Positions 1-11,506 of a DNA stretch of 64,000 nucleotides are shown here, in pieces. The notes beneath the pieces were generated by a model. It saw only the letters and a program-made list of their open reading frames with translations. It was not told the origin of the DNA and made no database searches. Origin of the DNA: Prunus persica (taxonomy: Eukaryota; Streptophyta; Magnoliopsida; Rosales; Rosaceae); the NCBI RefSeq assembly GCF_000346465.2, contig NC_034011.1, positions 16,595,213-16,659,212 on the forward strand. The letters are read 5' to 3'. Numbering within the stretch: the stretch's first letter is position 1; the number at the start of each line of letters is the position of its first letter. Position numbers and translations under genes: made by a program.

Positions 1-216
1 CAAAACCTTACAGCTGCTTTGCGGATGCTTGCTTATGGGGCATTTGCAGAGCAGGTGGATGAGATTGCAAGGATGGAAAAATCAACTATCCTAGAGTGCT
101 TGGTGAGATTCTGTGATGCAGTGGAAAATTTGTACACAAGGGAGTACCTTCGCAAACCCACGCTGAGGGACTTGCAAAGGCTTCTACAAAAAGCTGAGTT
201 GTCCACGCGCCTCTAG
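1..216 (+). pseudogene. PIF/Harbinger transposase fragment
   Basis: An open frame runs in from the window edge. It encodes the helix-rich region just before the first catalytic aspartate of a plant Harbinger transposase (motifs MLAYGAFAEQVDEIA and ENLYTREYLRKPT). After LLQK it leaves homology and ends at a TAG at 214-216, inside sequence derived from reversed ORF1. None of the three DDE catalytic residues is present in the window, so this fragment cannot be an active transposase. It differs at a few residues from the related copy at 19.4-19.7 kb. Confidence 0.85.
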
Positions 217-595
217 CTTCGACAGAAGATGCCATTTGTTTTTTGATACAAATGGAAAGTAGTAGAAAAATGTGAGTGGAGAGTAAAAACTATTGGAAGG
301 AGAAGAAATTGTATGAAGATTTAGTGTGGAAAGTGAATAAAATTGTTAGGTATTTATAGGGAAAAAATCTAGAATTTTGTGGTATTTTTTTAAAAAAAAA
401 ATTCAGAATTTTTTTGAATTTTTTTAGCCAAAACAACGAGGACCGTCGGATTTTTGGAAAAAAACCGATCGGAGCGTTCGGGTTGCGACACGTGGCACAT
501 GCCTGTTGGATTCTATTAGGGATGACGTCAGCGTTGACGTCACCGCCCTCGGGCATGTAACATGAGGAGTTCTACTTTGTGGTTTGGGGCATGTA
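1..595. mobile_element. Internally deleted PIF/Harbinger remnant
   Basis: The first ~195 bases match the transposase gene of the complete Harbinger element at 16.5-20.7 kb, in reverse orientation, with about 9 mismatches by my count. The sequence then jumps at ~195 to the reverse complement of that element's ORF1 start and 5' leader (cttcgacagaagatgccatt...). It continues through the leader to a TGACGTCA-rich subterminal zone near 520-545. The middle of the element is therefore deleted. The outer end becomes unrecognisable near 560-600, where gggcatgtaacat occurs twice. The left end lies outside the window, so target duplications cannot be checked. Confidence 0.8.
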
Positions 596-656
596 ACATT
601 TTGATCCATATCTTTTAAAATTGACAAAAACAACCCTTAAAATTACAAATTGTTAT

Positions 657-840
657 CTCATATCGAGAGATTCTCCAATAAGTATTTTATTTTAAGGATT
701 GGTTACATATTTCTAATCTTGGTCGTTGAATTATATTCATTAAATGTATTGGAAGTCTTTTAGATGCAATCCAACGACCGAAATTAGAAGTATGTAACCA
801 ATCCCTAACTTAAATATTTATTGGAGAATGTCCCATATTA
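657..840. mobile_element. Foldback MITE
   Basis: The left ~70 bases (ATTCTCCAATAAGTATTTT ... TTGGTCGTTG) are an imperfect inverted repeat of the right ~70 bases (CAACGACC ... TATTGGAGAATGTCCC). They leave a ~45-base loop. The size, AT content and hairpin structure fit a miniature inverted-repeat element. I could not fix a target-site duplication, so the superfamily is unassigned. Confidence 0.7.
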
Positions 841-1362
841 TTAACCCTTCAATCCGTATGTTAAACTATCAAGTTAACCATTTTTTTGTTGAGCATGACA
901 CTTCTTGGACTCATTTTTCGGTTACGTGGGTACCATATTAGATTTTTCTCCAAAAAAAGTTCTTCTTATTCATTAGTTCATGTAACATTGAGCTGACAGG
1001 CGGAAGAGTGAATGGTATAACAATTTGTTGTACGAGTGAGTTCAAATTTAAAAAGATAGGGACCAAACTATTATATGCCCAGAACTGGGTGGGTGGAAAG
1101 TCTAATTAGCTGAAAAATATAGTTGAAGAAGAGCGTTGCAGCTTACCACATAGGACACAAAAAAGCTACGACTTCGCAGCTGAGAAATGCGAAAGGAAAA
1201 CGAAACTCCGTAGGAAACAGAAATCCATTTCGTTTCCTCCTCCTCCGATTCTCACTGGAATTCAGCAAGCCCTCATCGCTCTCTTGAAACCCTAGCTCTT
1301 CTTTAATTCGCATTTCCAGTTCTCTCTACTTGATCTCAACCACAGGCTCCAGTTCTCCGAAA
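841..1362. other. Upstream region and 5' leader of the 1.4-kb gene
   Basis: No coding potential is seen here. The part from about 1150 to 1362 is pyrimidine-rich and purine-rich leader-like sequence (cctcctcctccg, cgctctcttgaaaccctagc) directly before the initiating ATG. No convincing TATA box could be fixed. Confidence 0.4.
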
Positions 1363-4300
1363 ATGGTTTGGCTTCTCACACTTTGCACAATTCTATTATA
1401 AATGGTGTATGATGTTGTTTGCTTCATAACTGGTTTTTTCGTATAATTAAGATAGTGTGGTATTGGTAGAATTGTAATTGCATGAGAACCCAGAAAAGCA
1501 TTTGGTAAGCCTTTTAGGCAAACACTGTGAATGTGTTTGGATTGTTTGATATGTGAATTGCATTGCATTAGGTTGTTAGTTTTAGCCAAAAGATAAATAG
1601 GAATACTTGGCAGTTGGAACCGAATTTCATTATTGTGGGTAATTCTTGAGCAATGGGGTTTTTGTACCTCTTGCTATTCTGCTAACTTTGCTTTTAAGCA
1701 TCCTATATTCTGTAAAGTTTCAATTTTTAATTTGTGGAGCAAATCTAAGACTTCTGACTTCTTTAGGAAACAAAGGGAAGACACTTTCACAACTTCTACT
1801 GATCTAACTAAACAGTAGCCTCACATTAAATGTTAAAGAACATTACAGCTACTTGATGAATCATGATGCTCCGAATATAAAGACATTTGTTCCACTCAGT
1901 AAACAATGGGTTGATAGATCTTGGAACAAAATAGGTTTGTCATTTTAAGCAATGCTGTGGTGGTGCTGGGGAAGGGGTATGTCCTAGTCCTTGCTCTGTG
2001 TCTTGCTTCCAAAATTATGCACAGTAGGGCTGCTGCTTATGGAAACATGTTGTTTTCGAGGTGGAGCAGAGAATAAGGGATAAATGGCGTAGGAAATTTT
2101 TAATACTGGAAATTCAATATACATAGCTTAAGATTTGTAAAAACTGCCTATATCACATTATTTATGATGTTTTTGAATCTTTCTGCCAGTGCTGTGTGTG
2201 AAAATGTCGCGAGTCTTTGCAGGCATCATCATAACTGAAGTCTTCTGGAAGTTAATATCCCAGATAATCATAAACTTTAAACACATAGAGACATGCATGC
2301 ATACAGTTTCCCTTTTGAAAATGTAAGCCTGGGTTTTACAATTCATCTATGCTGTTTAAGTCATTTTTTCCATAGGTACATCCAAAGTTTTTTTTGGAAA
2401 GTGAATGAATCATGATAATTGTCCTCATTGTATTGGTTTGCCTATATAAGAAACACATTTACTTCTATACCTTTTTTTTTTTTAAAGTTACATATATTTC
2501 AGAAATTCAAATTTGTTTGCCTGTTTGTTTCAGTTTGGTTTTATACTTCTTTTCTAAATACAAACCTCTAGGTGTCAAGTGAAGGAGATGTCATGTTGGT
2601 AAAAAGAAATGCTGAAGAGAATGTTGTGTTAGAAGGAAAGAGGAAAAGGAAGAAGAAGAAGAAGCAAGTTACCACTCCTCGTCCTGCGTGCTCATGGGTG
2701 TATTTTAGGTAACAATCAATTTCTTTCACTGGAATTCATTCTGTATTAGCATATGCCTCTTTCTCCTTGTGCACTGGCTTGCTAATGTTGAAATCAACTA
2801 TTTAGCCGAGACTTTATCAAGGAATACAGCGCTTCGCATCCTGAATCCTCTGGCCTTAAAGCTGTGAGCCTCTTTCTGTTCACTTGCAAAATGTTTAGCA
2901 GTGTGTAATTTACTTTGATAATAAAATTAAAACATAATAAGGCATCATGACCTTTTCATTTCAGGCCACGAAGGCAGCTTCAGATGCATGGAAGTCTATG
3001 AGCCTTGAGGAGAAAGCAAAATACACAATGCGTGCTCGTGAAGTGTGGGATAACTACTTGAGTACAGCCCCCACCCGTACCCCTAAGCCACGAAAGCAGG
3101 TACCAATTATTTTTCTGGTGACAGTTGTTTATTTGTTCATTGGATTGGGCGAATCTTACAGCTTTGACAATGCAGGCTAAACTAGTCACAAGATGCTCTC
3201 CTGGCCGCTTATTCAATGTGATACAGCGCCTCACAACTGAACAAAAGGCTGCAGTGAAGAGCATGGGTTTTGGGAGCCTTCTTGACCTTAGATGCAGAAC
3301 TCTCCGCCGCAGCTTGTGTCTTTGGCTACTGGAGAGGTTTGACACTACACAACGTAGCTTGGAGATTTGTGGAGAACGTATTCCTTTAACACCAAAAGAT
3401 GTCGAGCTTGTGATGGGATTAGCAGCTAGTGGGAAGGATGTGGTAAACTCAGGGCCTGATGACTTGATTGCGGACTTGCGGCACAGTTATGATGCCACAA
3501 ATCATGGTATTTCAGTCAGGCTCCTAGAAGAGAGGTTGGCAGAGCCTGAAGCAGGAGAGGAATTTAAGAGATCATTCGTCCTCTATGCGTTGGGCACTCT
3601 TCTGTCCCCAACAGCAAGGTTGGATGTCAGCCCTTCATTCCTTCACTTTTTGACGAATATGGATGTTGTCCACCAGTATAATTGGGGGAAGTTCTTACTT
3701 GACCGGCTAGTTTGTGAGGTATCTCGTTTTCATCAAGGGAAGCAACGTGCAGTTGGTGGCTGTCTTCTGTTTCTCCAGGTAAAATAGACTCTTAAAAATG
3801 CATTCATCTTAGTTATTGGACACATACCAAACTTTATTTTCTGAAATCTTATATCTTCTCAGCTCTTTTATTATGAAAGTATCTCTGTTGAGGAAAATGG
3901 TGCCTTGGCCCCTGCTGTTGTTCCATTCCTATCTTCATGGGGCGAGGACGAGATTACTGAAAGGGAGAAGCGGGAAAGAGAGCTTGGTGGTTATGGATGT
4001 GGGGAGGTACATTTACATTTGGGAAGTTTGATACTAAGCCATATATGGGGTTGTCATACTTGCTGCTCCTTTGCAGGTGGTATGTAGGGAGAGGTGTTCT
4101 GATTTGGATTCTTGCGAGTTTATAGGTCAATTGGATAGGCCACCAGAATGCAATATAAGTAGTGGGGTTGAGCATGATGCTCCCTTTGAGCATAAGGAGA
4201 ATCAGGTAATGACGGATGGATTATGCTAAATTGTTTTATTTTAGCATTAGGCAGAAGCTTACAGCAATAACAACAACAACAACAACAACTACTACTATTG

Positions 4301-6006
4301 TTATGGGATTTCTTTGATATAGTTATATATATAGGGCTTTACACTTGTGGCATATTGGTAAATTCTGCCTATATAGTTATTCTTTGTCCTGTCTTCTGTA
4401 TTGGGGCAGACAGTGTTCAATGCCCTTGGGGACATGGTTGTTGTTTTCTCATGGATGGACTACAAGAAACCACATTTATGCTTCATTCATTTTCAAGCTG
4501 GGAAGAAAAATGTTTAGCTCTAACCAACTCTTTTTTCTGTTGTAATTATTTACCAACATATCTTCCTGGACATTATGAACCCGAAAAGCTAATATATTGT
4601 TTTTGGGAGTGCCTCTTAACGAGGTTTCTTGTTTGTTGCTTTCCAGTTGCACCATCTGATATACACACACAGAGGGACACACAGACTGCACTGTCCCTTT
4701 TACTCTTTTGTTACTGTTTAATATATATCCATTATAGGAAAAGAGTTACATAAATACTTATGCTTGTATATTTTATAGGTTGAAGGACAGATTGGTGAAT
4801 TTACTTTGGAGGAGGTAATGATGATTTTGTCTGTTAGTCATTTTTAAGCTTTTCTGATATTTTCTCTGTGTATTTCGTGTACATATTGGTGAAGTAGCAG
4901 ATGACCCTGACTGCAAAAAAGAAAAAGAAAAAAGAAGTAAAGAAATACAGATCATCCTGCCATGGAAAGTTTGACGAAAAGAACAGAAAAGGAAACAAAA
5001 ATAGAAATACGGCAAATTTATATTTTTTTATATATCCATTGTCCTGGTCTGTTGTTTCCTATAAGGTGATTTCCTTGTTAGAGATCTCTTCCCAGGGTTA
5101 GTGTAAGTGTAACAGCAGAAATTCTTGGGACATTTGCAATGTCTGATAATCTAAGTGGTAAATTCTGGGTTTCTTCATCAAATAGGCTTTGAAGGATCTT
5201 AATCTAATAGGAAAAGAAAATGACAAAGAAAAAAAATAATTTTATTCACTAGGATGTCTTGGTTGCACAAGTAAATAAATAGGTCGTAAATTTTATAGCA
5301 TCAGTTTTGAAGCTTTAACTGTTTTGTCCCGCATCATCTTATGACATTGTCAACAATCATTTTGTTTAATATGTTTCTACAGGAAAATATGCTAGTGTTT
5401 GTTAGGAATAAGGACATAGTGTGTGGTGAGATTGAACTAGTAGTTGAATCAGTCAGAAAACAATGCCGGAACAGAGATTATGGGTGTGATGAAATAGTGG
5501 ATTATATGAAGAATAATGACCATGAAGAAACATGCATCTATGGACCATGTTCATGCCCCCTTCCAAACTGCAACTTTGTTAGCTCATCTGAACAGTTGTC
5601 ACTACATTTCAGCAGCAAGCATTGGGATTCTGGAAGGCGTTTCAGATACAACACCCCTTTAGCTGTCTCGTTGGGGATAAACGAAGAATTTCTTGTTCTT
5701 CAAGCAGAGGAGGATGGCGCTCTCTTTCTCCTCAACAAGGCTACAGAAAGTATTGGAAACACAGTCATGATAACTTCAATCAGACCAATTTCTTCAGAAG
5801 AAAGGTTCGCATATAACCTAGTATCAGGACGGGGAAACAGTTCTCTCAGATTCAAATCAGTGACAGAAAATTTTCCAGGCCGGGTGGAAGGGTTCCCCAA
5901 AATGGATTTTCTTCTGGTTCCATTTTGTTTCTTCACTTCGTCTGGGCAACTCAACTTGGAAGTATGTATACAGAATACCACAGAACTCACTGCAGATTGC
6001 CCTTGA
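1363..6006 (+). CDS. HMG-box / plant-mobile-domain-like / SINA-domain fusion protein
   Basis: I model nine exons: 1363-1365, 2572-2708, 2806-2863, 2965-3099, 3176-3778, 3863-4006, 4077-4205, 4779-4814 and 5383-6006. All have GT-AG borders and the frame stays open, giving 622 residues. Exon 1 codes only for the initiator Met. A lysine/arginine cluster (residues 24-32) resembles a nuclear signal. Residues ~38-98 form an HMG box (RPACSWVYFSRDFIKEY ... WKSMSLEEKAKY). Residues ~112-345 resemble the aminotransferase-like plant mobile domain (RRSLCLWLLERF). Residues ~416-622 match the SINA/SIAH C-terminal half, with a SIAH-type zinc finger (C443-x6-C450-x11-H462-x3-C466). The catalytic RING of SINA E3 ligases is absent, so ubiquitin ligase activity is unlikely. 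A nuclear DNA-binding or scaffold role is inference. The gene runs convergent with the HIPP gene at 7.1 kb. Confidence 0.85.
4266..4299. repeat. (CAA)n/(CTA)n microsatellite
   Basis: A short trinucleotide run (acaacaacaacaacaac then tactactatt) lies in the seventh intron of the HMG/SINA fusion gene. Confidence 0.8.
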
Positions 6007-6984
6007 TTGAATTATTCGTTCTTAAGGTTACAGTACAGGACTTAACTAATAATGTCACTTAAGCTGTCATTATGTGCATGTTAGGGTTTTTGGAAATTGA
6101 CCTTGTAAGTAAGTGTAAAACAGTACACCAAATGCAGTTCACCTCCCATAGTGTAGTCTTGACAGGTTTGCCTGAGAATTGATCTGCCTATAGACTACAG
6201 GTAACCGGATCTTTATAGTCACCCCCCTACTTGGAAACTCTGTGAGGACTATTGTTGTATGCTTTCTTCGGTGACATGCTGATCTGTATATACGATATAA
6301 GTCGGGATGAAAAATCAATTAGGAGTTCGGGTCTAGAGGCTACTGGGAAATGATGTTGAGGCGATTGGTACCCTGTACCGAACCTCTTGAGTTATGTTTC
6401 CTGTACAATATGGTATGTTTGTCAAAATTATGGGGAAAAAAACTGTCTGCAACAATACTATTGATGCTGTATTAAAATGTTACATTTATTTGTTAACAAA
6501 GTTCAGAGGTATAACGGTAGAGTGCAAGTTGTAGATGCTTTGATAATTTTTCGCTTTCTTTGTTTTGTTCAATTCCACGAAAGCTATTCTCCCTGGAAGT
6601 GGTACTACTGACCTTATTGTGTGAGGACTGTGAGGTCCCATAAAAACCCTGTCCCATGGAAGAACTTCTTGTGGTCCGATGAGTGAATCTCGGTCTTGCA
6701 AGTATCATTTCATTCAGAATAAAATGCGATCTATGCTTGTGGCTTGCATTTGTATTTAATAATGGGGTTATCACTCTCATTGGGTGCTAATTTACATGAT
6801 AAGAGAAATAAACACATAGTTGTATTCAACCGTTTGTAGGGAAGAATTGGTCCATTTGGATTTTTCCAAAGTGAGACAGAAGAACTTCCCATGGTCCTCA
6901 CGGTATTTTCTGAATCTTGGACACATGTCGAGATTTAGGCCGATGAGTGAATTCAGTCCCACAAGTATCATTTCATTCCTTAAA

Positions 6985-7034
<50 letters not shown>

Positions 7035-7135
7035 TTCTGCTACTGCCATACATTAATTTACGTCCCTTTTTAAACTCCAAAACCAATAACGTTTCTTCTG
7101 CATATATATAGAACAAGAGACCAGTACACATCTAT
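6007..7135. other. Convergent intergenic region with (TA)n and partial duplication
   Basis: This region holds the 3' flanks of two convergent genes. A block near 6675-6718 (ccgatgagtgaatc ... aagtatcatttcattc) recurs at about 6940-6980. A (TA)n microsatellite occupies about 6986-7026, followed by a T-run. No gene is seen. Confidence 0.6.
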
Positions 7136-8412
7136 CTAATAGTAGATACCAGAGGGTGTTGCTGATCCAGCGTTATACTGAGACGAGGAAGTGTTAGGTG
7201 GGATCATGAAGGCAGGTGCAAAATTAGTGTGAGGGTACCCTTCTGAGTTGGTCAACATCACAGGTCTTGAATGACCATATTCACCTACTGCTGGAAATCC
7301 TGCAGAGAAATCTTGCAGGCCACGAAATTCAAGCCCTTCTTCTGCATTGCCATGAAAACCCGTACGGCCCATCATGGGAAAAACATTGCCCTGCAATTTT
7401 CCATGATGAGCAGCACCAATCAAATTTCCATTTCCATCCACAAAATTACCAGATCCCCAGCCATGTTGGCCTTCACTGCCAAAGAAGGGTGGGAGCAAAA
7501 GCTGATTTTCAGAGTCTAAATTGAGGCCATTCATAGGAGCTTTTGTTTGGTTGGAGCTTGGAGACCAAGGCTCTGCATGTTTACCAGCGTTGCCCAGCTT
7601 TCTGATTAAAGTAGCAAAATCTACATTTCCTGTGACTGTGATCTTCTGTTCTTCTGCATCGATGTGTACACTATAGACACCTGAATTCAATTAAACATTA
7701 AAAGTAAGTTAGGGCAGTAGATAAATAATTAATGTAGACAGATTCAAAAGGAAACTGGCTGAGATAAATGATAAAGCAGAAATATTTTCTGTTTTGTTTT
7801 CTGATTGAATTTCACTACCTAACAAAAACATACGATGTCAAAAACTCAGTTCTGATGTGGGGCCTAGGCTTAGTTGGAAAAATCATTATACACAGAATAG
7901 AGAATCACAAACTCAGATATTCACACAGAAGTGCCACTCTCAAACGAAGGCTTCTTGATGTTCATCATACCATCAGGAAAAAAAAAGAAGGGGAAAAAAG
8001 AAACGGATTGTCATATATATAAACATTACGGCAAAAAAGCATGTTAGCTTGTAGCAGTCATACAAATAAGATAAAGGTAAAATCTATATTGAAAACACAT
8101 AAATAGGGCATGCTCAAAGTTAGAACTTATTAGAACCTTCGATCTTCCTGAGGAGTTTTCTAACTTTCTGCACGCATCCTTCACAGTTAATGTGTACTTT
8201 GAGAGAATGTGTCTGTAAAAACACAGCAAAAAGAAAACCAACAAAGTGAAAGCAAAAAATCAATGGATAGTAAAGATGACAACCAAAGTACAACAAGAGG
8301 CTTCATTTTAATGCATTGCAGAAAACGAAAACGAAAACGATAGAAATGTGGTGGAAAGTGGAGAGGAGGAGAGGACCTTAATATTCACGAACACAAATTC
8401 ATTTGTTGTCAT
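7136..8412 (-). CDS. Heavy-metal-associated domain protein, HIPP-like without CaaX box
   Basis: Three exons on the minus strand (8412-8377, 8212-8137, 7680-7136) join in frame to 218 residues. The N-terminal HMA fold carries the metal-binding CxxC (C22-E-G-C25) in HINCEGCVQKV, followed by the typical GVYSVHIDAEEQKITVTGNVD strand-helix part. A low-complexity Gly/Asn/Pro-rich tail follows. The exon phases and the short first exon (MTTNEFVFVNIK) are those of plant HIPP genes. The protein ends in GIYY, not a CaaX box, so it should not be farnesylated. It is better called an HPP/HIPP-like cytosolic or nuclear metallochaperone. The metal and partner are unknown. Confidence 0.88.
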
Positions 8413-9220
8413 CTCTCAAACACAGATTTCTATTGCTCAGACTCGGAGAAAAGATGTCTTCTTTTTCTTCTTTCTCGATACCAAGTAGTGCTTGAATTTC
8501 CCTCCTTTTAATGGGGGTCTTTTGTTTGTCCAAAAGAACCCTTTTTAAGGCGCTTGTTTGGGAAGGTTTATAATCTCAAAATTTTCTGACAAGACAGAGA
8601 CATAGACAGAAGGGTAGGGGGCCGGTTCAGTGCAGAGGTTCGAAAAGTGTGTGATTTGACCAAGGCGTGGCCTACACTCTTATCTCCTTCCTCCTAATAA
8701 TATCTTCCCTCCCACACCTGCTGTTGCGATTTGCCCTAACCATTTTGGTGCAATAGTACTAGATAAATAGATTAGTTTTTGTTGTTGTTGTTGGATAGAT
8801 AGATTAGTTATTTTTCTCATGCGCAATGCATTATTTTATTTTTTTACTTGAACTTTCATTTTAATTTTGGTTCTATGACATGACCCTATGACAATGGTCA
8901 ATTCATGTTCTCATTACATTGGACAGTTCAAAATCGATTTGCTTTTCAACAATTGGTATTTTAATCTGCACAAATATATACCTTCGTTATGTATAAATCA
9001 AAGTAGAAGTCATTGTCAAGCACATCCTAGTACAGAAAATCAAAGTAGAAAGGATAGGATAGGCCTAGCCTAGTGCAAGGTCACTACTAATTTACTTTAT
9101 TTCACACAAAAATAACATATACCATCCATGTAGCCCTCAAGCAAATCCAATATGCCACACCTCATTGGTACCACTAAGGTAATTTTGAGGTTACTTTTGT
9201 TATTTGAAGAAATTTTTTTT
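8413..9220. other. HIPP-like promoter side and intergenic DNA
   Basis: This is the upstream flank of the minus-strand HIPP-like gene. It contains a pyrimidine-rich stretch around 8450-8475 and a (GTT)n run near 8779-8791. No open gene is seen. Confidence 0.4.
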
Positions 9221-9506
9221 ATGATATCAATAATTTTTGGACGGAAAATTAATGAAAAAGGTTTTGCAGAAACAATTTGAAACTTCAAGGATTGTTAATA
9301 TATATAATTAAGGACTTTGCGATAACACACCAAAAACTTTATGGGGTGTAAATGTAAATACCTCTATTTTCTTTTAAAATTTTCTTGTTGAGCCGCCTAA
9401 GAGAGAAGGTTTAACTTGATGATTAAGTAATTATTAAGTGACTAGAAACTTAAGAAGTTCTAGGAAAATACTAAATTACCCTTATGAATATGAATTCGAG
9501 TTTTGG
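9221..9506. repeat. Dispersed direct repeat, copy 1
   Basis: This shares a run of collinear blocks with 10362-10625: tgatat...ttttggacg, gcgataacacacc, aggtttaacttgatga, ctaaattacccttatgaat and gaattcgagttt. The similarity is moderate with small indels, so the copies are old. The family is unknown; there is no coding content. Confidence 0.65.
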
Positions 9507-9540
9507 CTTTTTTTAAAATATATTTAATACAAGTAATAGT

Positions 9541-9870
9541 CTGCCAATGAGGTCTAGCCCAGTGAAAAGGGCCTTAACTTGTAGACTAGAGATCTCAGGC
9601 TATGATATCAATTGTGCGGAGTCATTCTATAGTGACGGCCTTAAAGATGTTGATGTTGGCTCACTGAAAAATGTGGAAGGATTGAAGTAAACGGACAGTC
9701 AAATGAGTCGAAGAAGTATTGATTGGGCTTTGGTGCTTGAGCAGAAGTTGCAAGGGCTCGAGCGGAAAAGGGAAGGTTTTCATCTAGGCCCAGGTGTTCG
9801 AGCGACAGAACTCAGACTCGAGTGGACGCAGGCGCTCGAGCGACGCAAGTGGCGCTCGAGCAGAACTTGC
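9541..9870. repeat. CTCGAG-rich repeat cluster with SINE-like left flank
   Basis: Between 9733 and 9870 the motif NTCGAG/CTTGAG occurs about six times at irregular spacing. Two near-copies of GCTTGAGCAGAAGTTGCAA / GCTCGAGCAGAACTTGCAA bracket the cluster. The flank at 9545-9600 (gaggtctagcccagtg ... agagatctcagg) loosely resembles tRNA-type A and B boxes. The identity of the repeat is unknown. Confidence 0.45.
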
Positions 9871-10186
9871 AAATCTGGACAAAATTTTTCCCAATTTTTT
9901 AATGTTTCACCATTTTGCCTTTTGCTTTATATTTATAAATTAAGCAATTTTCTAACATATATCAAAGGAAACTTCATACTGAATGATTAAACAGTAGTTC
10001 AAAGAACGCCATACCAAAAAAAAGAAAAGAAAAAAGAACAGAACACGGGGATAAATTAAATATGAGGGATTTAGTTTACGAACTAAATTACTAATGTCTC
10101 ATTATAAAAATAAAAATAAAACTAAATTATTACTGATATCAAGTGTGAGATGGAACACACTAACACATTAACGAATTATTATAAAA

Positions 10187-10625
10187 TTAGTATTCGGTTC
10201 GGTTGAGAGAACATTGTTTTCGTAGCGAATTGGTACGTTTGAACGATATTTTCAATCTTTTTTGCCATCCCTGAAGTATACATATGGATGCTCCTAGGAT
10301 TCCTAAATTCTTTGATTCCTTACTTTCTCCATTACTGATACGTAAACATGCCCTTAGTTTTATGATATAAATAAATTTTGGACGAAAAACTAACGGAAAA
10401 AGTTTTAAATATAATTTTCGAAACTTAGGAATTTTGTGATAACACACTAAAAATCTTAAGAGGTGTCAATGTAAATAACTATTTTCCTTATAAATTTTCC
10501 GTAATTGAGACCCCTAAGACAGAAGGTTTAACTTGATGAGTAAGAATTAATTAATTGATTAGGAACTTAGCGAGTTCTATTAAAAATACTAAATTGCCCT
10601 TATGAATAAGAATTCGAGTTTCAGA
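10187..10625. repeat. Dispersed direct repeat, copy 2 (longest)
   Basis: The right part (10362-10625) matches 9221-9506. The left part (10187-10300; attcggttcggttgagaga ... gctcctagga) matches 12589-12700. This copy therefore links the two partial copies and shows they belong to one family. No terminal repeats or reading frame could be recognised. Confidence 0.6.
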
Positions 10626-10649
10626 TATTTAAGTGGGTTGAATTGGTAA

Positions 10650-11186
10650 GGCCCAAAACTTGGAAGAGGCCATTTGCCCAAGCCTACATATCATTTAAAT
10701 GGTGGTTGGCCCAAACAATTTGTATGCATGTAGCCCATCAAATTCAGCACTCTCTCTGCACAAGTAATCAAAGATTGTACGCATGGAAATGTCTTCTGCT
10801 CGGCAGGGGCTCAGTCTTCTGTTTTATCTTTTTTATATGTAGTTCTTTTACATTTTTTTAATTCTGCTGTATATATATTTTTTCTTTTTTTCTTTTTGTA
10901 TTTTAACTGTTTTGTTTTGGGTGTTAAGAAATTATTTTTGCATGTCCTAAGGATCACCCTTCTTTTGATCCACAAAATGGGTTTGAACTCTTTGGGCTTG
11001 AATTTGAGCCCCTCTTTTGTACTTAATGCGAAATTTTATAATGACTGTCGTGTATGGATTCCTCATATAAATTTTTATATTAGTCATAAGATCATTTTAT
11101 TAAATTTAAGTGAAGTTATTATTCAGATGAATTATGTGACTAATATAAAGATCCATATTTATAGTCCATATATAAGACCTTCACTA
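10650..11186. other. Intergenic DNA without recognised genes
   Basis: AT-rich sequence with T-runs near 10855-10895. No gene or element with recognisable ends was found. Confidence 0.4.
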
Positions 11187-11194
11187 TAGAACGA

Positions 11195-11498
11195 CCAGTG
11201 GCGGAGCCAATGCATGCCTAGGGAGGGCATGTGCCCCTCCTCAAATATTGTTGTATGGATATTTAATTATAGTAATATTATACAAATATTAAGAAATTCC
11301 TCTTAAATTCTTAAATTTCTCCTCTTTTTTTTGGTTCTCTCTTTTATTCTCAAGTCTAAATTTCTATTTAGTTGCATATATTTTATTATTATGAATGAAT
11401 GTTAGGTTATTTATACAAAAAGTAACAATAGAGAAAGTAAAAAGAGTTTGAATTTTTAAATGTGCCCCCTCTCACTTAAATTTCTGGCTCCGCCACTG
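11195..11498. mobile_element. hAT-type MITE with perfect 8-bp target duplication
   Basis: The element begins CAGTGGCGGAGCCA and ends TGGCTCCGCCACTG, a 14-bp perfect terminal inverted repeat. It is flanked on both sides by AGAACGAC (11187-11194 and 11499-11506). An 8-bp duplication is the hAT signature. The 304-bp interior is AT-rich and non-coding, so it would need a transposase in trans. Confidence 0.93.
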
Positions 11499-11506
11499 AG
11501 AACGAC

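Noticed and set aside
6792..7056. Tyr/Ile repeat protein frames over (TA)n
   Set aside because: Pure microsatellite translation.
9703..9990. Open frame over the CTCGAG cluster
   Set aside because: Its coding look comes from the repeat; no homology and no splice or promoter context.
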